From positions 184,758 to 248,757 of the forward strand of contig CAJJDO010000096.1 of assembly GCA_905183005.1 (NCBI GenBank): a stretch of DNA of 64,000 nt, in the 5' to 3' direction. Positions 49,101 through 61,746 of this stretch are shown here, piece by piece. The notes under the pieces are model-generated. The model saw only the letters and a list, made by a program, of their open reading frames with translations. It searched no databases and had not been told where the DNA came from. A program made the translations under genes and the position numbers. The DNA is from Paramecium pentaurelia (Eukaryota; Ciliophora; Oligohymenophorea; Peniculida; Parameciidae). How positions within the stretch are numbered: the first letter of the stretch is position 1; every line of letters starts with the position of its first letter.

Positions 49101-51078
49101 CTTACCTATTATTTGATAATAAAATATTTTAAATTGATTTAGAAATCCCTAAAATCTTTCCTGTATCATCAAATATGATAAAATCAGTATTTTCATTTAC
49201 TTGCTTTATTGCAGCAGTAACTATATAATCATCTAAATTATCATATGAATGTACTAATTAAAGAGTAGAATTGAAAGAAAAACCTGTTTAATATATAGGA
49301 AATACATCTCTACTTTAATCAAATAAATCAGATTCTCCAATTTTAAGAAAATTATTCATAAATTAATCATGTTTCTCTTGTAAATATTTTGGTAATAATT
49401 AATTTATATGCTAAATTTACATAAATGAATCTTCTGTAGGATACTAAAAGAACTTCTACATTTTTGTTCTATTGCTGACCATTATCTATCCTTAATTTTT
49501 TAACATACTCACAGATACTAAAATCATCTCATCATTTAATAGGTTAGTATTCAATATATTTCTACTTTGTAAATTTCTTTCAAAACTAAGAAGTTCTTCT
49601 ATTCGTTATTCAATTTCTAATGTTATATGAAAATCATTCAAAACCCCTGAGAATATAAGAGACAATAATCTTAAATCTAAAATATTAAGTTTAAACAAAT
49701 CTTTTTGGATTGAAAAAACATTAATTTAAAGTTCACAAAATACTAAATTCTTTAATTTAATTAGTAAATTACTTAAATTTTCTGATTATTTTGCTAATTC
49801 TTCAATTTTTTAATATCCTTATTGTAATCTTTCCCAATATTTCAGTTTCATCTATAATATTTAAGCAATAAAACTCATGCTTTTTTCATGTAATAATTAA
49901 CTTGCTCTTATTTCAGATAAACTTAAAGAATTTTAAGAATCCTCATTTAATTGATTTATTTTTCTTCTTTTTCTATTCTTTACAACTGAATTATAAATGT
50001 TATCTGCTAAAATCTAAAAGTATAATGATTAAGAACTAGTAGATGACTAAAACTTTTTCATTTTTATATATCCCAAATTCTGTTTTTCACATGTTTACAA
50101 AAAAAATAGGATCTTATAAATATAAAAATCCTCATCCTAATATCTCTCTGTCATATTTAATTACTCTATTATTTTAGTGAATAATTGCATTATACATTAT
50201 TATAATTATAAGTCAATATCAAATTTCTCTTTTATTATTATTTTATATTTGGTACGTATTATATATAGTATTTTATTCTTTATAATTTCATTACCGGAAT
50301 AATACATATCTACAATTTGCAATAATAATTCCTTTTAGAGACAATTCTAAATTAAATTATCATCTTGTTGTAATTAAAAATATTCTTATACTACAAAACT
50401 CAACAAAGGTATAAGATAAATTCCTAAATAAAAAAATTAATAAGCATTCCAAAAAAAGACTATCATTTTAAACAGAGATGCAAAAAATAAAAGACTGCTC
50501 CAAAAGCAATATTATAGATTTACATAATATTGATAAGGATTTACAAATAAAGCATCTAAAAGCTGCACAAAAAATATTAAAATCAATATGACACATTAAT
50601 ATTATTCTTATAAGTACACTATTGAAACCAATCCAATCATTTCAATCAACGAGATCAGATAATTTGAATTTCGATGTCTTTTCACAAAAGGGTTTCTCGT
50701 AGGCAAGGAATAATTGCGTTGAATGTAATTTTATATAGTTGAGTTGAAAATTACAGGAATTATTGAAACAATAACAATTTCATCAAAATCTCCAATATAT
50801 TTCAAATTTTGAATGTGAATAAATGTAGGATATAATAAAAGAGAGTTTAAATAAGTGAAGTACTTCTGGCTATAATGATGTAAAATTTTAGATTCAAAAT
50901 TTCCAAAAATAATAATTAATGTTGAGATCCAATGAAATATGCTTATTAATATTACAGAGATTATTATAATGTTATGGTTATTCATAGAATTTATAGGGCT
51001 AAGCAACGTAAACCAATTTATTAATGTTTTTATTAAGATAAATTTTTCATCCTTGTAAATAATCAAAACAAAATGCAT
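46175..51078 (-). CDS. Multi-TM plus PAS-domain protein (TmcB-like ciliate family), full length
   Basis: Open from ATG 51078 (MHFVLIIYKDEKFILIK) to TGA 46175-46177. The N-terminal TM block includes NPFVKRHRNSNYL and FFYLGIYLIPLLSFVV. A helical region follows, then the PAS-like part (HDQFMNNFLKIGESDLFD, VFPIYQTGFSF, FIIFDDTGKILGISKS). A linker leads to more TM helices (IIKSIIISIVLTLMMIIL and others), ending in YVASFGFGALITFYLVILI and a short helical tail. About 1,600 residues. It is the complete counterpart of the gene at 1-4082. Homology with that gene continues upstream of 51078, but an in-frame TGA near 51090 blocks it. Short introns are likely but not all placed. Confidence 0.8.
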
Positions 51079-51874
51079 ACTTTGTAATTTTCATTAGCAA
51101 ATTAAGAAGTGGGTAATAAAATACTCAATCTGATTCCTACATAAAATAATGATAAAATCTTTAAATTTATCTAAGTTGATGCTTTTGATTCTTTGAGCAA
51201 TTATTGCATTTCTCTAAGTTAAGTTTTAATGATTTTCCCTATAATTTACATAAATTAAATATTTTTATTATTATCAAAATCAAATTCTAAAAATAGTTTC
51301 GTTATATTTCTGTATTTAATATAATTTTCAAACTAAAACTCTAGGAATGAGTAACTATTGAAGTAATCACTATAAGAAGGAGAAAACTGTCTTTTAAATC
51401 ATAAATTTCAAATGAATTATTGTATGAAATTACATAAAGAATTTAATTAAAAGAAAGTTATGGATTATATTTTTGAATACAATAAAATTATGGTAATATA
51501 GTTTTATTGAATAAATATTGAAAAGAGAGTATATTATACTTTATAATTTTATTATATGTATCTAAATTTTAACAGTGATTAATTTAAATTAATTAGAAAA
51601 TTGATATGATAATGATTTCAAATTATATAGTTGTTAAAATATATAATTATCTGTCTAATCTTGAATTTAATTCTGAATTTGTATAGATATTTAAAATTAT
51701 TTATAAAACTTTTGATGAAGCAGAGGTGAAAATTGTAAAAATTAAATTGTTATTTTAGTTTAGTAGATTTTGTGATATTGTTGAGAATTAATGATTATCT
51801 TTAGTATGATATTAAAGTAAAACTCATACGTAAAGATTTGATTATATAGCAATTATGTATATAAAATTTAATAA
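51079..51874. other. Intergenic region with a disrupted N-terminal extension of the PAS protein
   Basis: On the minus strand from about 51090 to 51290 the frame still encodes words that align with the N-terminus of the paralogue (INLDKFKDFIIIL against YLNPDFVWLMY). It lacks an ATG and is cut by TGA at about 51090-51092. The remainder, up to the K+ channel start at 51875, is AT-rich with no gene seen. Confidence 0.5.
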
Positions 51875-54800
51875 TGAAAAAAAAGGAGAGTCCGTTCCTT
51901 GGCATAGATAATCCTGCCTATAGTTAGAATATATCATCTCCTAGATTTGAGGAATTATTGTCAATTTACTCTAAGGATAATGAAATAGAACAACCGATAG
52001 AGGAAGCATTAAAAGATAAAAGAAAAATTTTTGTGAGAAATAATTTTGGAGCATTGAATGATGGTCATAAAGAAGAAAGTTTTGAGGATGATTATTATTT
52101 GAGTAGTGTTAGGTAATTTATTTATTGGATCATATAAGTGATAACAGATTTGATCAAGAATCTGCAAGATCAAGAACAAATTCTTTGATAAGAGAATAAA
52201 GAAGTCTTAGTATTTCGAAAAATTTATAGATAAATTAGAGTTCTAATAAAAAAGTAAATACAGGATTAATAATTGATTAGACATTCAATTTATAAGTATA
52301 GGGAGTAAAGTCGAGCTCAAATATTGATAAATACTAAAGCTTTGTACAATAATTTGAATTGGATGAAAATAAAATAAGAAAGAATAAAGAACTATTATAG
52401 TAAAAAAGTAATCAAACTAATGAGCTTTCATCTAAAAGGAACAGTGGAATAAAAGAAGACAAAATTGGGTAAAAATTTAATATAATTTATATATTAGATT
52501 AAATAAGATATGGGCAGTGAAGGGATTTATAATAATAAGATTAGTATCTAGATTTATTCAATAACTAAAGACAAAAACTGAAACCATAAAATTTAGACTA
52601 TTAACAAAAAAAATATTTTCTGTAATTGGAGATTTGTCTAGTAATTTTGAATATATTTTAATATCTCGATAAATTAAGTAGAAACCCAGTATATTCTTAA
52701 TTTTGAAATATAATTTTTAGAAAAGAGCAACAAAGCTTCTACATTACTTAGAAAATTGTTAAGATTTCTTAAGCAGAAATATAATAGTAATTAGACCTGA
52801 TAGTAAATTTAAAATTATTTGGGATATCTTGTTATTACTCTTTATTGTAATGAATATATTTTACATACCTATAAATATCAGTTTCAATATTTCAACTTAA
52901 GGAGTATTTGAATACTTATTTGATTTGTTACCATCATGGATTTTTATAGCTGAGATAATTATTAATTTTAATACTGCCTATTATGATAAGGGTTTGATGC
53001 ATGAAGATCGAAAATCAATAGTGAAACATTATTTAAAAGACAATTTCTTTTGGGATTTAGTTGTTGTAATACCATTTCTAATGTCAAATATGAACATACC
53101 ATTTGTTAGATATGCTTTATTACTTCGATTGACTAGACTAGCTCCTTTAATGGAGAGCATTGAAGAAATTCTAAATTTGAAGGTATGAAAAAACTAATAT
53201 GTTTAGGAGAGTATCCAAATTATTGTTGATCTTTTAAAACTCATCTTTTTTCTTGTTTTAACAGGTCATTTCTGTGGATGTGCATGGCATTTTGTTGCAT
53301 TAACAGAATATGAATCTTTTGGTATAACAGATAATTGGTTAACTCATTATGACAGATAGGCTTTTGAATATCATTGGTTCGATAGATATATAATATCTCT
53401 TTATTGGAGTGTAATCACAACAGTTACTGTTGGATATGGGGATATTGTACCTGTGACAACTTTTGAAAGGATTTTTGTAATTATTGTAACATTACTGCTT
53501 TGTGGAGTATTTGGATATTGTATTTCAAATATAGGAAATATATTTAAATAGATGTCTGATAAGAAGACTACTTATAAATTTAAACTACGTCAAATACATT
53601 AACATATTAGAAAAAGAGGTCTTAATTTAAATTTGTCATTAAAAGTAATGATTTAAATTTATACTCTAGGTCAAAAAGTATTTTGAATACTTTTTCTAAC
53701 TTGAACAAGAAGAAGATAGTCATACAGAGATATTTATTACTCAATTAACTAAACATTTAAGAGAAGAGGTTTTAACAGATTTATATTGCAATACTCTTAA
53801 AAAATCAAGATTTCTTAGAGACAATTTTAAAGAATTAACAATCAATAATCTATGTTAATTCGTTAAAGAGAAGAAAGTATTACCAGAAGAAGTTTTGTAT
53901 TCTAGATTCGATTAACCAACAAAAATTTGGTTTGTACTTACAGGAGCTTTAGAATTTGTAGCAGATCATAAAAGTAAATTAATTATATGAATAATAATAG
54001 ATGAAAATGATTATTATGAAGCCACTGAAACTTTTCTCAAAAAAGTAAATTCTGGGTAATATATTTGATCTAATTTTAGAGCAGTATTAGGAGAGAGAGA
54101 ATTCATAATACAGTAACCATATGAATACAAAGTAAGAGCATTAAAATTTACTTAAATGGCTTATATTGAGTAATTAATTTATTGATAGTTTCAATAGTTA
54201 TGAGGATTTTATTAATGTTATTAGTGAAAATGATTCAGAATATGAAATATTTTGTATGAAGAGAGATAGATTATTATTTGAACCTTAATTTAAAGGTTCT
54301 GGAAATGTGTGTGAAATTTGTGAATGGACTCACAATTTTATATAGTAATAATATATATTAATATTATAAGATGTCCATTTGTATTCTTGTAACCAAATAT
54401 AAATAAAATATCCAGTAGTTTCACAACAGTTAGGTTAAATAATAGGATTAAATTTCCATATCGACATACAATGAAATCAAGAACAAGAGAAACTCTAAAT
54501 GGTGTATAAGAAGGAGCACTAAAAATATTAGTTGGAAATTTAACTGAATAGTAAATCAATAATTTTATTATAGAGAATATACTGATGAATATTTAGTATC
54601 TTTAGGATTTTAATTGACATAAAAAATAGAATTAGATTAATAAATTCCAGATGAAACATCTAAAACTCTAAAAGATTCATAATCTCCAACAACCAGCGAA
54701 ATGTAAAAGACATTTTAAAAGAAAAGTACAAAAACATTAGCAGCAGGAGGTATGACAACAGATTTGAAAGATGTAAAAGATAATTAAGAATTGAAAAAAA

Positions 54801-55726
54801 GCATTATTAATTTCTAAAAAAATTAATTTGGAAGAGAAAAATCAAAAGCATTATAAGTATTTAAAAAGGATATTTAAGAAAAAGAACTTGAAGTATTAGA
54901 ATAATAATAATAATTTGCTATTCCCAATAGTTAAATTCCAAATTCATCAAATAATAAATTATATCAAAAGTAAATCTAAAATATACCACGAAGATCATCT
55001 AATGTTGATGAATTCAGTAATCTATTATTATCATAAAAATTTGGAAATCTAACTCATTAATTAGATTAAGAATAAAATAAATGTTTTATAAAATAATTAA
55101 GTAAAAATAGTGAGAATAGTGAAATGTAAGAATCATTAATAAGAAAATAAATTGAGAATAAAGAAAGAAAAATATAGATTGGAGGGGAAAAAAGAAGAAA
55201 GAAAAGAAAAACAACTATATAACTTGGATAATAATCTTAACGTAAATGTTATTAAAATTAATAACCAAATTTAAGTCCAAGTCTATAATAAAAATAATAA
55301 TTAATGATAGTATTAGATTAGAAATTAAAAAGATTAAGTATTGGAGATTCTAAAAAATAAGTTTAAGCAAATCATATGACAAGTGTTGCCTAGATTGAAA
55401 TTTTAGGTGAATCTTCTGAAAATACATAAGATGATTCATTATAACAAAAGATATTAGATATTGTTCATACAAATGAAAATCTTCAGATTGATTGCTGTAA
55501 ATCTGCTCTGATGTATTTTCCTGAATTTAATATAGATGAAATTCTTAAGAAAATTGATAATTATTATTCTTTTGTAAAAGGAGTAGAAAAAAGAATGTTT
55601 AAAAGAAGTAAGTCTAATCGTAATTTATTTGAAAGAATAAAACCATCAAAAAATGGAAATATAAAAAGTTTTCAAATAATAACTAAATCTTAATAAGATG
55701 TATTAAAACTTGATAAAAAATACTGA
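51875..55726 (+). CDS. Second six-TM CNBD-type K+ channel
   Basis: ATG 51875 (MKKKESPFLGIDNPAYSQ) to TGA 55724-55726. After a polar N-terminus, S1-S4 follow (IIWDILLLLFIVMNIFYIPI, RYALLLRLTRLAPLME), then the pore VITTVTVGYGDIVPVTTFER. A C-linker/CNBD and a Gln/Lys-rich 400-residue tail complete it. Behind the CNBD is CEICEWTHNFIQCP, a C-x2-C-x3-H-x4-C-P motif like that of the first channel. Introns include 52113-52138 (26 nt, AAG), 53183-53206 (24 nt, TAG) and 54345-54370 (26 nt, AAG, splitting the zinc motif from its last Cys). The gene converges on the second Ca2+-type channel, 61 bp apart. Confidence 0.87.
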
Positions 55727-55764
55727 ATCTTGATTAAATTTTAAAATTTTTTCAAGATTTTAAT

Positions 55765-55787
55765 TAATAATAATAATAATAATAATA
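55765..55787 (+). repeat. TAA trinucleotide microsatellite
   Basis: Seven TAA copies directly beside the stop codon of the second Ca2+-type channel, within the convergent intergenic gap. No function suggested. Confidence 0.8.
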
Positions 55788-58700
55788 TCAATTCATTCTA
55801 TATAACTTTTATATCTTTTATATTTTACGGGAATGATAAATTGTTTAAACATTACCTTCTTCAATTCCTAAACTACTCTTTCTTTTTAATACAGGTTTAG
55901 GCTAAAAAAAAAATAGTATAAAATTAAATACATTTATACAATCTCCTGGTAAATAATCATTAATTTAACCTTATAATGATACTCTTTTCATTCTTCCCAT
56001 CCTTCTTTTTTGATAAACAGGATTATCATTTAACTTTATTCTAGATTCTTAACTCTCAATACTTTTTAATGTAATAGAATGTTTAATTGGTTCAGTATCC
56101 CTTACAGTTCTTTCCGAGAAATATTACTAATCAGTAATAATGTTAGCAATTATCTGATGAGTATAAGTTTTCCATACTTTGAATGCTATTAATGACATTA
56201 ATAGAATATGTAATATATTTCCATTACCATCCAATTTAAGTTGAGGTCCTATATTTGTTCTTCTCTATTGTAATCCTTTTCTTCTATAATATGCTAATCT
56301 AAAAATCATTGTTTTATGAAATTAAGACATTTTTTATGCTGCCATTTCTGAACATTATTCAAAGATTTATTTTTAATATCTATGATAGAAAATCTCATAT
56401 AATAATTAATTATAAGAAATGTTATCTCCAATATCACAAAATAGATTAAATTGTAAACTCAGTTTGGCAGCATCCCATAAATTATCATAAGGTTTACATC
56501 CTAAAGGTTCTTTGATTTCAATTAATAAATGAGGCAAGCATCTAATATTCAATACCTACCCATTTTAAGTTGAGAATTTGAACCATGTCTTTCTAAATGA
56601 GTCAATATTTTCAACATATGTTTAAAGAATGGAATCTTAATTATTAAAGAAAAATTCAAATTATTCAATCATAGCTAAAACAAATAAATTCAATAAGACA
56701 TAATTAGATATAAGCATAAAAGAGATAAAATAAATTTAAGCATAAGGTGAACCACAATATTTAGGATCTTCTGAACAATAAGGATTATGATGCATACAAT
56801 CATTCATAATAGAACGAAAATCATCACCACTTACACATTTAAAAAGTGTCAACATAGCCAACCAAAAATTTGAAAAGTTTATTAAATCATTAATGACTTC
56901 ACCTTTATCTATAGTTCCATATAGCATAACTCCATAAAATGCAAACACAACCATTATAATTAGAAGTATAAAAAGAATCTTAAGTAAAAATGGAAATGCA
57001 AATGACATAACTCTTACTAATCTTTAAAGATTTTACAAACCTTAAAAGATAATTATTATTCTTAAATTTCTTAGTGTATATAATATTCTTAATAATTAAT
57101 AGTGTTAAGTTAATTAAGTTGAATTACAATATAATTTAAACCAATTGAATTTGAAATCAAGAATCAAATCAACAACTCCTAATATAATAACTAAAGATGT
57201 ATAGAGTCTCCAGAAATTATCTTTAAATCTATTGATTCCTAATATTATAAATTGAAGCATTAACCAAGTAGCAAATATTAAAGTACATATATGATGAATT
57301 TAATTGATTCTTCCATTATAATGATCATCAGCTGAATGATGTATCATCATTATTACAATACAATTTACTAGTAAAATAGAAAATATGCATAAATCCATAT
57401 ATTTATTCATTATTAAAATATTTAAGATCCTTCTAAATTAAGACTTAGGTAATGAAGCTCTTATAGGATGATCATGTAGAATAATTTCTGAAATCTTTAT
57501 ATATTCTAATTATGCTTATGTAAATTATTGATTTTCAATTAATTTTGAATTGGCTTTTAAATTTATGAATAAAACACCTGTGAATAACTATAGGAAAAAC
57601 ATTGATCCAACAGTACAAAAAGCAACATAAAATAAATATGTTGGGATTTAACTAAAATAAGGATGTGGGCCATTAAAAGCTTCTCTACTATTTTATGATA
57701 CCCATAAGATTGAACCCCATCCATCAAATGTAGAAATAATGAATAATACTGGCATTGCAGTAGTAATATTATCAAAATTATGTTTATAAACTTTCCATTC
57801 TTTACCTTATTTGATACATTCCTCTTATCCTACATCATAATTTATATATTCTTCACAAAACCCCATTTTACCTGCATATAACATCATTGAAAATACAGCA
57901 AACATAAGCCATACTAAAAGCAATACAACAAAAACATTGATTATATCAAATAATGATTATGTTAATGCTGCTCTTACTCTAACAACCCATTTTATTCTAT
58001 AAAGTAATTTTAAAGGTCTAAAATATATAAATGTCTTGATCACAATAAAAATTGGTAAATCAACAATTTCAAAGAATTCCATATAATAAACTATTATATA
58101 TACTAAATCAACAATCTTCCATGTATACTATGAATTATATATAAAAATACATTTAAATATGATCCCTTATCTAGAAATGCCCCTTAAGCAATAGATTTAA
58201 TTATGAATTCAATAAAAATAGTTGAATTCAATATAAATAATATAGTAACTAATAAAGGTGTTTGTTAAATATTCTTTGGTAGAGCTAAATAAATAATGGA
58301 TAGAAGTAATATTAAATCAATAAAGTATTTAATAAAATTACTAGAACTAATTCTAAAGAAGAATTTTCTTAAAGAATTTGATTTACTAAAACAATAATAG
58401 GATTACATGCAATCAATTCCAGCATATAATTTAGTATTCTATTTAAACATTTTTCTGTATATCTATTCTAGATTTTCTTATAAGTATTTTATTGTTTTTG
58501 GTTCCGAACTCTTCATTTTTAGCATATTGGTTTTGCTTTTTAATCTTCTAAAATCATCTTTGATTTTCTTTTTCTCCTCTTCTTATTAGTCTATTTTTCT
58601 AGTTCTAGCTACAGGGAATTGTAGAGAATGAAATATTTTCTCTGTGAAATTGCTATCCCTCTTTAATTACTCTCTTAAATTATTAGAAGATGATTAAATA

Positions 58701-61695
58701 TTATCAGGTGATATACTTTCCTTACGATTATGAAATCTATTAGTATAACCTTAAAAATTGTTAACTTAATCTTAATATTATTGAATAGAGGATGAACTAG
58801 AATTAGATTCAGATTCAGAATCAGAATCATTTTCAGAAGGTTAAGAATCTAATTATTTATTAAGTTTATTTATTTATTTAATCTTGTCTTTCAAGAATTC
58901 ATTATGTTCATTTGTAGATTCTCTTTCTAAATATTAACTAAATCCATCTAATAATATTGCCATCATGATTCCATAAATAAAATAATTAAGTGTAAACACT
59001 AAACCAATAGAATAAGTTATTGATAGTTCTGTTTACACTTCTGTTCCAATTCTATAAACTCCAAACCAATCATCATTAGTCATTATATTAAATACTGTCA
59101 TAAATGCTTATCCTGGATCATCAAATGAATGCATATATCCATTCTTATGATATTCATCGAATTTATGAGCATACAACTCCATTCCTATCAATCCAAAAGT
59201 TAAGATCATAAAAAACATAAGAAAGGCCAAATATACATAAGATTTGTATGTAATTTATGCAATTGCTCCAATTATTCTAGCCATATAAATATAAGATATG
59301 CATCTATAGAATAGAAGACATTTTGTAGATCTCATTAATCTTAAATATTGTTCACTTACATTTAAGTAATCACTAAATCCAAATTCAATTAAACTTAAAA
59401 TTACAATAAGTAATTCTATAACAAGATGTTTATTCTTTGCTATTCTTCCTAATATCTTTATAATAAATTACTTGGTTTATAGACAATTAATTAAAGAATA
59501 ATTTCTGTTGATAATAATATTGTAGCAATATCTTCTACTTAATCAATTATACTTCTTTATATTATACCTTATAAAGCTAAAAATAATGTATTAATAAGTA
59601 TTGTTAAATCAAAAATTAATTTTGTTAATTTAAAATGTATTATCCTAAATGCATATTTTCTTAAAGTTATCAAAATACCACTTAATGATGTTTACCAAAT
59701 TTCAATATCCCTTATATTAAGTTATCTAAAAATATCATTAAATTTTTTTATTAATGACCAATTATTAATTAATATATTGTTTCCTGACCAATTTCTTGAT
59801 TTAATGAATCTTTTTTAAAATTCTTTTCTTTTTATTTTAATATATTCCTCTTCTTAATATTTTAGTTCATCCTCTTGTTTAAACTTAATTTTTGCATTGA
59901 TTCTTTTTGAAATATCTTCATAATCTAAATAAACTCCATTTAAAAGCAATTTTAATTCACCACAATGATAAATTGTAAAAGGTTTATATATAGTTTATTT
60001 TGGAATAAATTATTCTCCATTCATAAAATAGGGGTATTTTCTTCTCTACTTTTCAATTTCTTTATTATAAATTAATCCTGCATTTGGAGAATATGACATT
60101 GAACTAGATTTTGCTCCATGTATTTCAGAAGGATTTTAACTATTTTTTTTTATTCTTTTTGATATTTTTATTGGTAATAAAACAAAAGATCTCTAATTAT
60201 TTGTTAATAAGGCTCCCATTGATTCAGATTTACCTGACTTTATATTTTCTCTTTATATTATTGATTTCTTTTTTTAAATTGGTTAATAGTAAAATACTTT
60301 CTTTTTATAAGTTTAAGAATTTTTATTATCTGTGGTTTTTAGAACCTAAAAAAGTGAATTTCTTAAAATATCTAATTGACTTGTTTATATATATTGATAT
60401 TTATAATCTACATATTTCTCTAGTAAAAATGATGATCTACTAAATTATTTTATTATATCTTAAATTTTTGGATCTTAAGTAAATTTCTTAATATCTAAAT
60501 TAATGTAATATTTTTATAGAATTGATAATTTTGGAAGAAGTAAGAATTTTAATGAAAAATTCTTTATTTAATTTTTAAGTTATGTAAAATTGCTTACATT
60601 AACTCTATTTTCATTTATCATACTTCCTAATAATAATCTTGGTTCAATATCCATAGATTATTGTACTCTATTTGTCCTAGGTTCAATTATTAAGATATCT
60701 TAAGAATTTGAAAACAAAAATTAATTCATTTAAATTATGTAATGATAAAATCCAATTCTATTCAAATTAGATTTGCTGATTACATTTTCTCTTTCATCTA
60801 TATGTTATATCTCTCTAAATTACATTTCACTAAAATGAGTCTTAAATACTGCAATCGGAAGATTAAAACCAAAAAAACCTCCAACAAATATTATCAAAAC
60901 ATAATATATCCAAACTATTGGATGAAATGCTCTAATTGTATAATACATCACCCAACTCCAATCATCCATAGTAACTGTTTTTAAAATAAGACCGAATGAA
61001 TAGATTATATTATTAAAGTTAGTTGGAATATTATAAGATTTATTTGTCATCTAACAAGTCATTCCATCTGAACATTATCCTTCCCTACATTATACCCACT
61101 CTGATTCTTCTGATGGTAAACATCTTTCATTAAGTAAACCCATAAATAATGAAGTTCCTAAAGATGCAAAAAATAAAGCAAATAAAATTACTATTGCTGT
61201 TGATTCCAAAATAAATTTTAACGATTCTATTAATGCTTCAATCATTTTTTATAATCCTTTTATATTATGTATTGTTATTTACCTGTAAATATAGCTCCAA
61301 GATGTTTTAACAATCTTGTCATTCTTAATGGTGTAATATCTATTATAGTCTGAGAATAACTTAAATGGTAATAATATAAAATTATTAAAGTAGCATCAAT
61401 TATTCTTGAAAGAAAGATGAATTTTGTACGAAACACTCCAAAAGCAAACAATTATAAAACTATATCTACTACGTAACAACATAAAAAAGCTATATTTTAA
61501 ATTATAATAATTACTCATATTAATTTCTTAATATTTGTTATCTTATTATTCAAGATGCTCAGATACAAAAATAATAATATTTCCTAAGGTTACTAAAGTC
61601 AATATATATTAATATAATCTAGACCTAACAATAATTTTAGAGATTCTCTTTATTATCAAATATAAATAGAGCACATATTTTCTAAATTTTAACAT
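55788..61695 (-). CDS. Second four-domain voltage-gated Ca2+-channel-type alpha subunit
   Basis: ATG 61695 (MLKFRKYVLYLYLIIK), or an upstream exon, to TGA 55788-55790. Four repeats align with the channel at 29296-35614. The pores are KTVTMDDWSWVMYY (I), MTNDDWFGVYRIG (II), ISTFDGWGSILWV (III) and VSGDDFRSIMND (IV). All four selectivity residues are Asp, and in IV the conserved Trp is Phe. Introns include about 25 nt TAG near 61490 and 26 nt AAG at 61257-61282, both confirmed by alignment to the paralogue. The predicted N-terminus is much shorter than in the paralogue. Role: voltage-dependent Ca2+ entry, inferred from family. Confidence 0.87.
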
Positions 61696-61746
61696 TTTGT
61701 AATTATCTATATAAGAGCTCTCAATTATTTTTGATTATTACATAAA

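Noticed and set aside
55741..55800. TAA repeats as a possible CRISPR-like or telomeric array
   Set aside because: It is a simple trinucleotide microsatellite with no spacers, and the unit is not a ciliate telomere repeat.
57563..57775. Minus-strand hydrophobic open frame inside the second Ca2+-type channel
   Set aside because: It is a shifted-frame shadow of the repeat III pore region of that channel.
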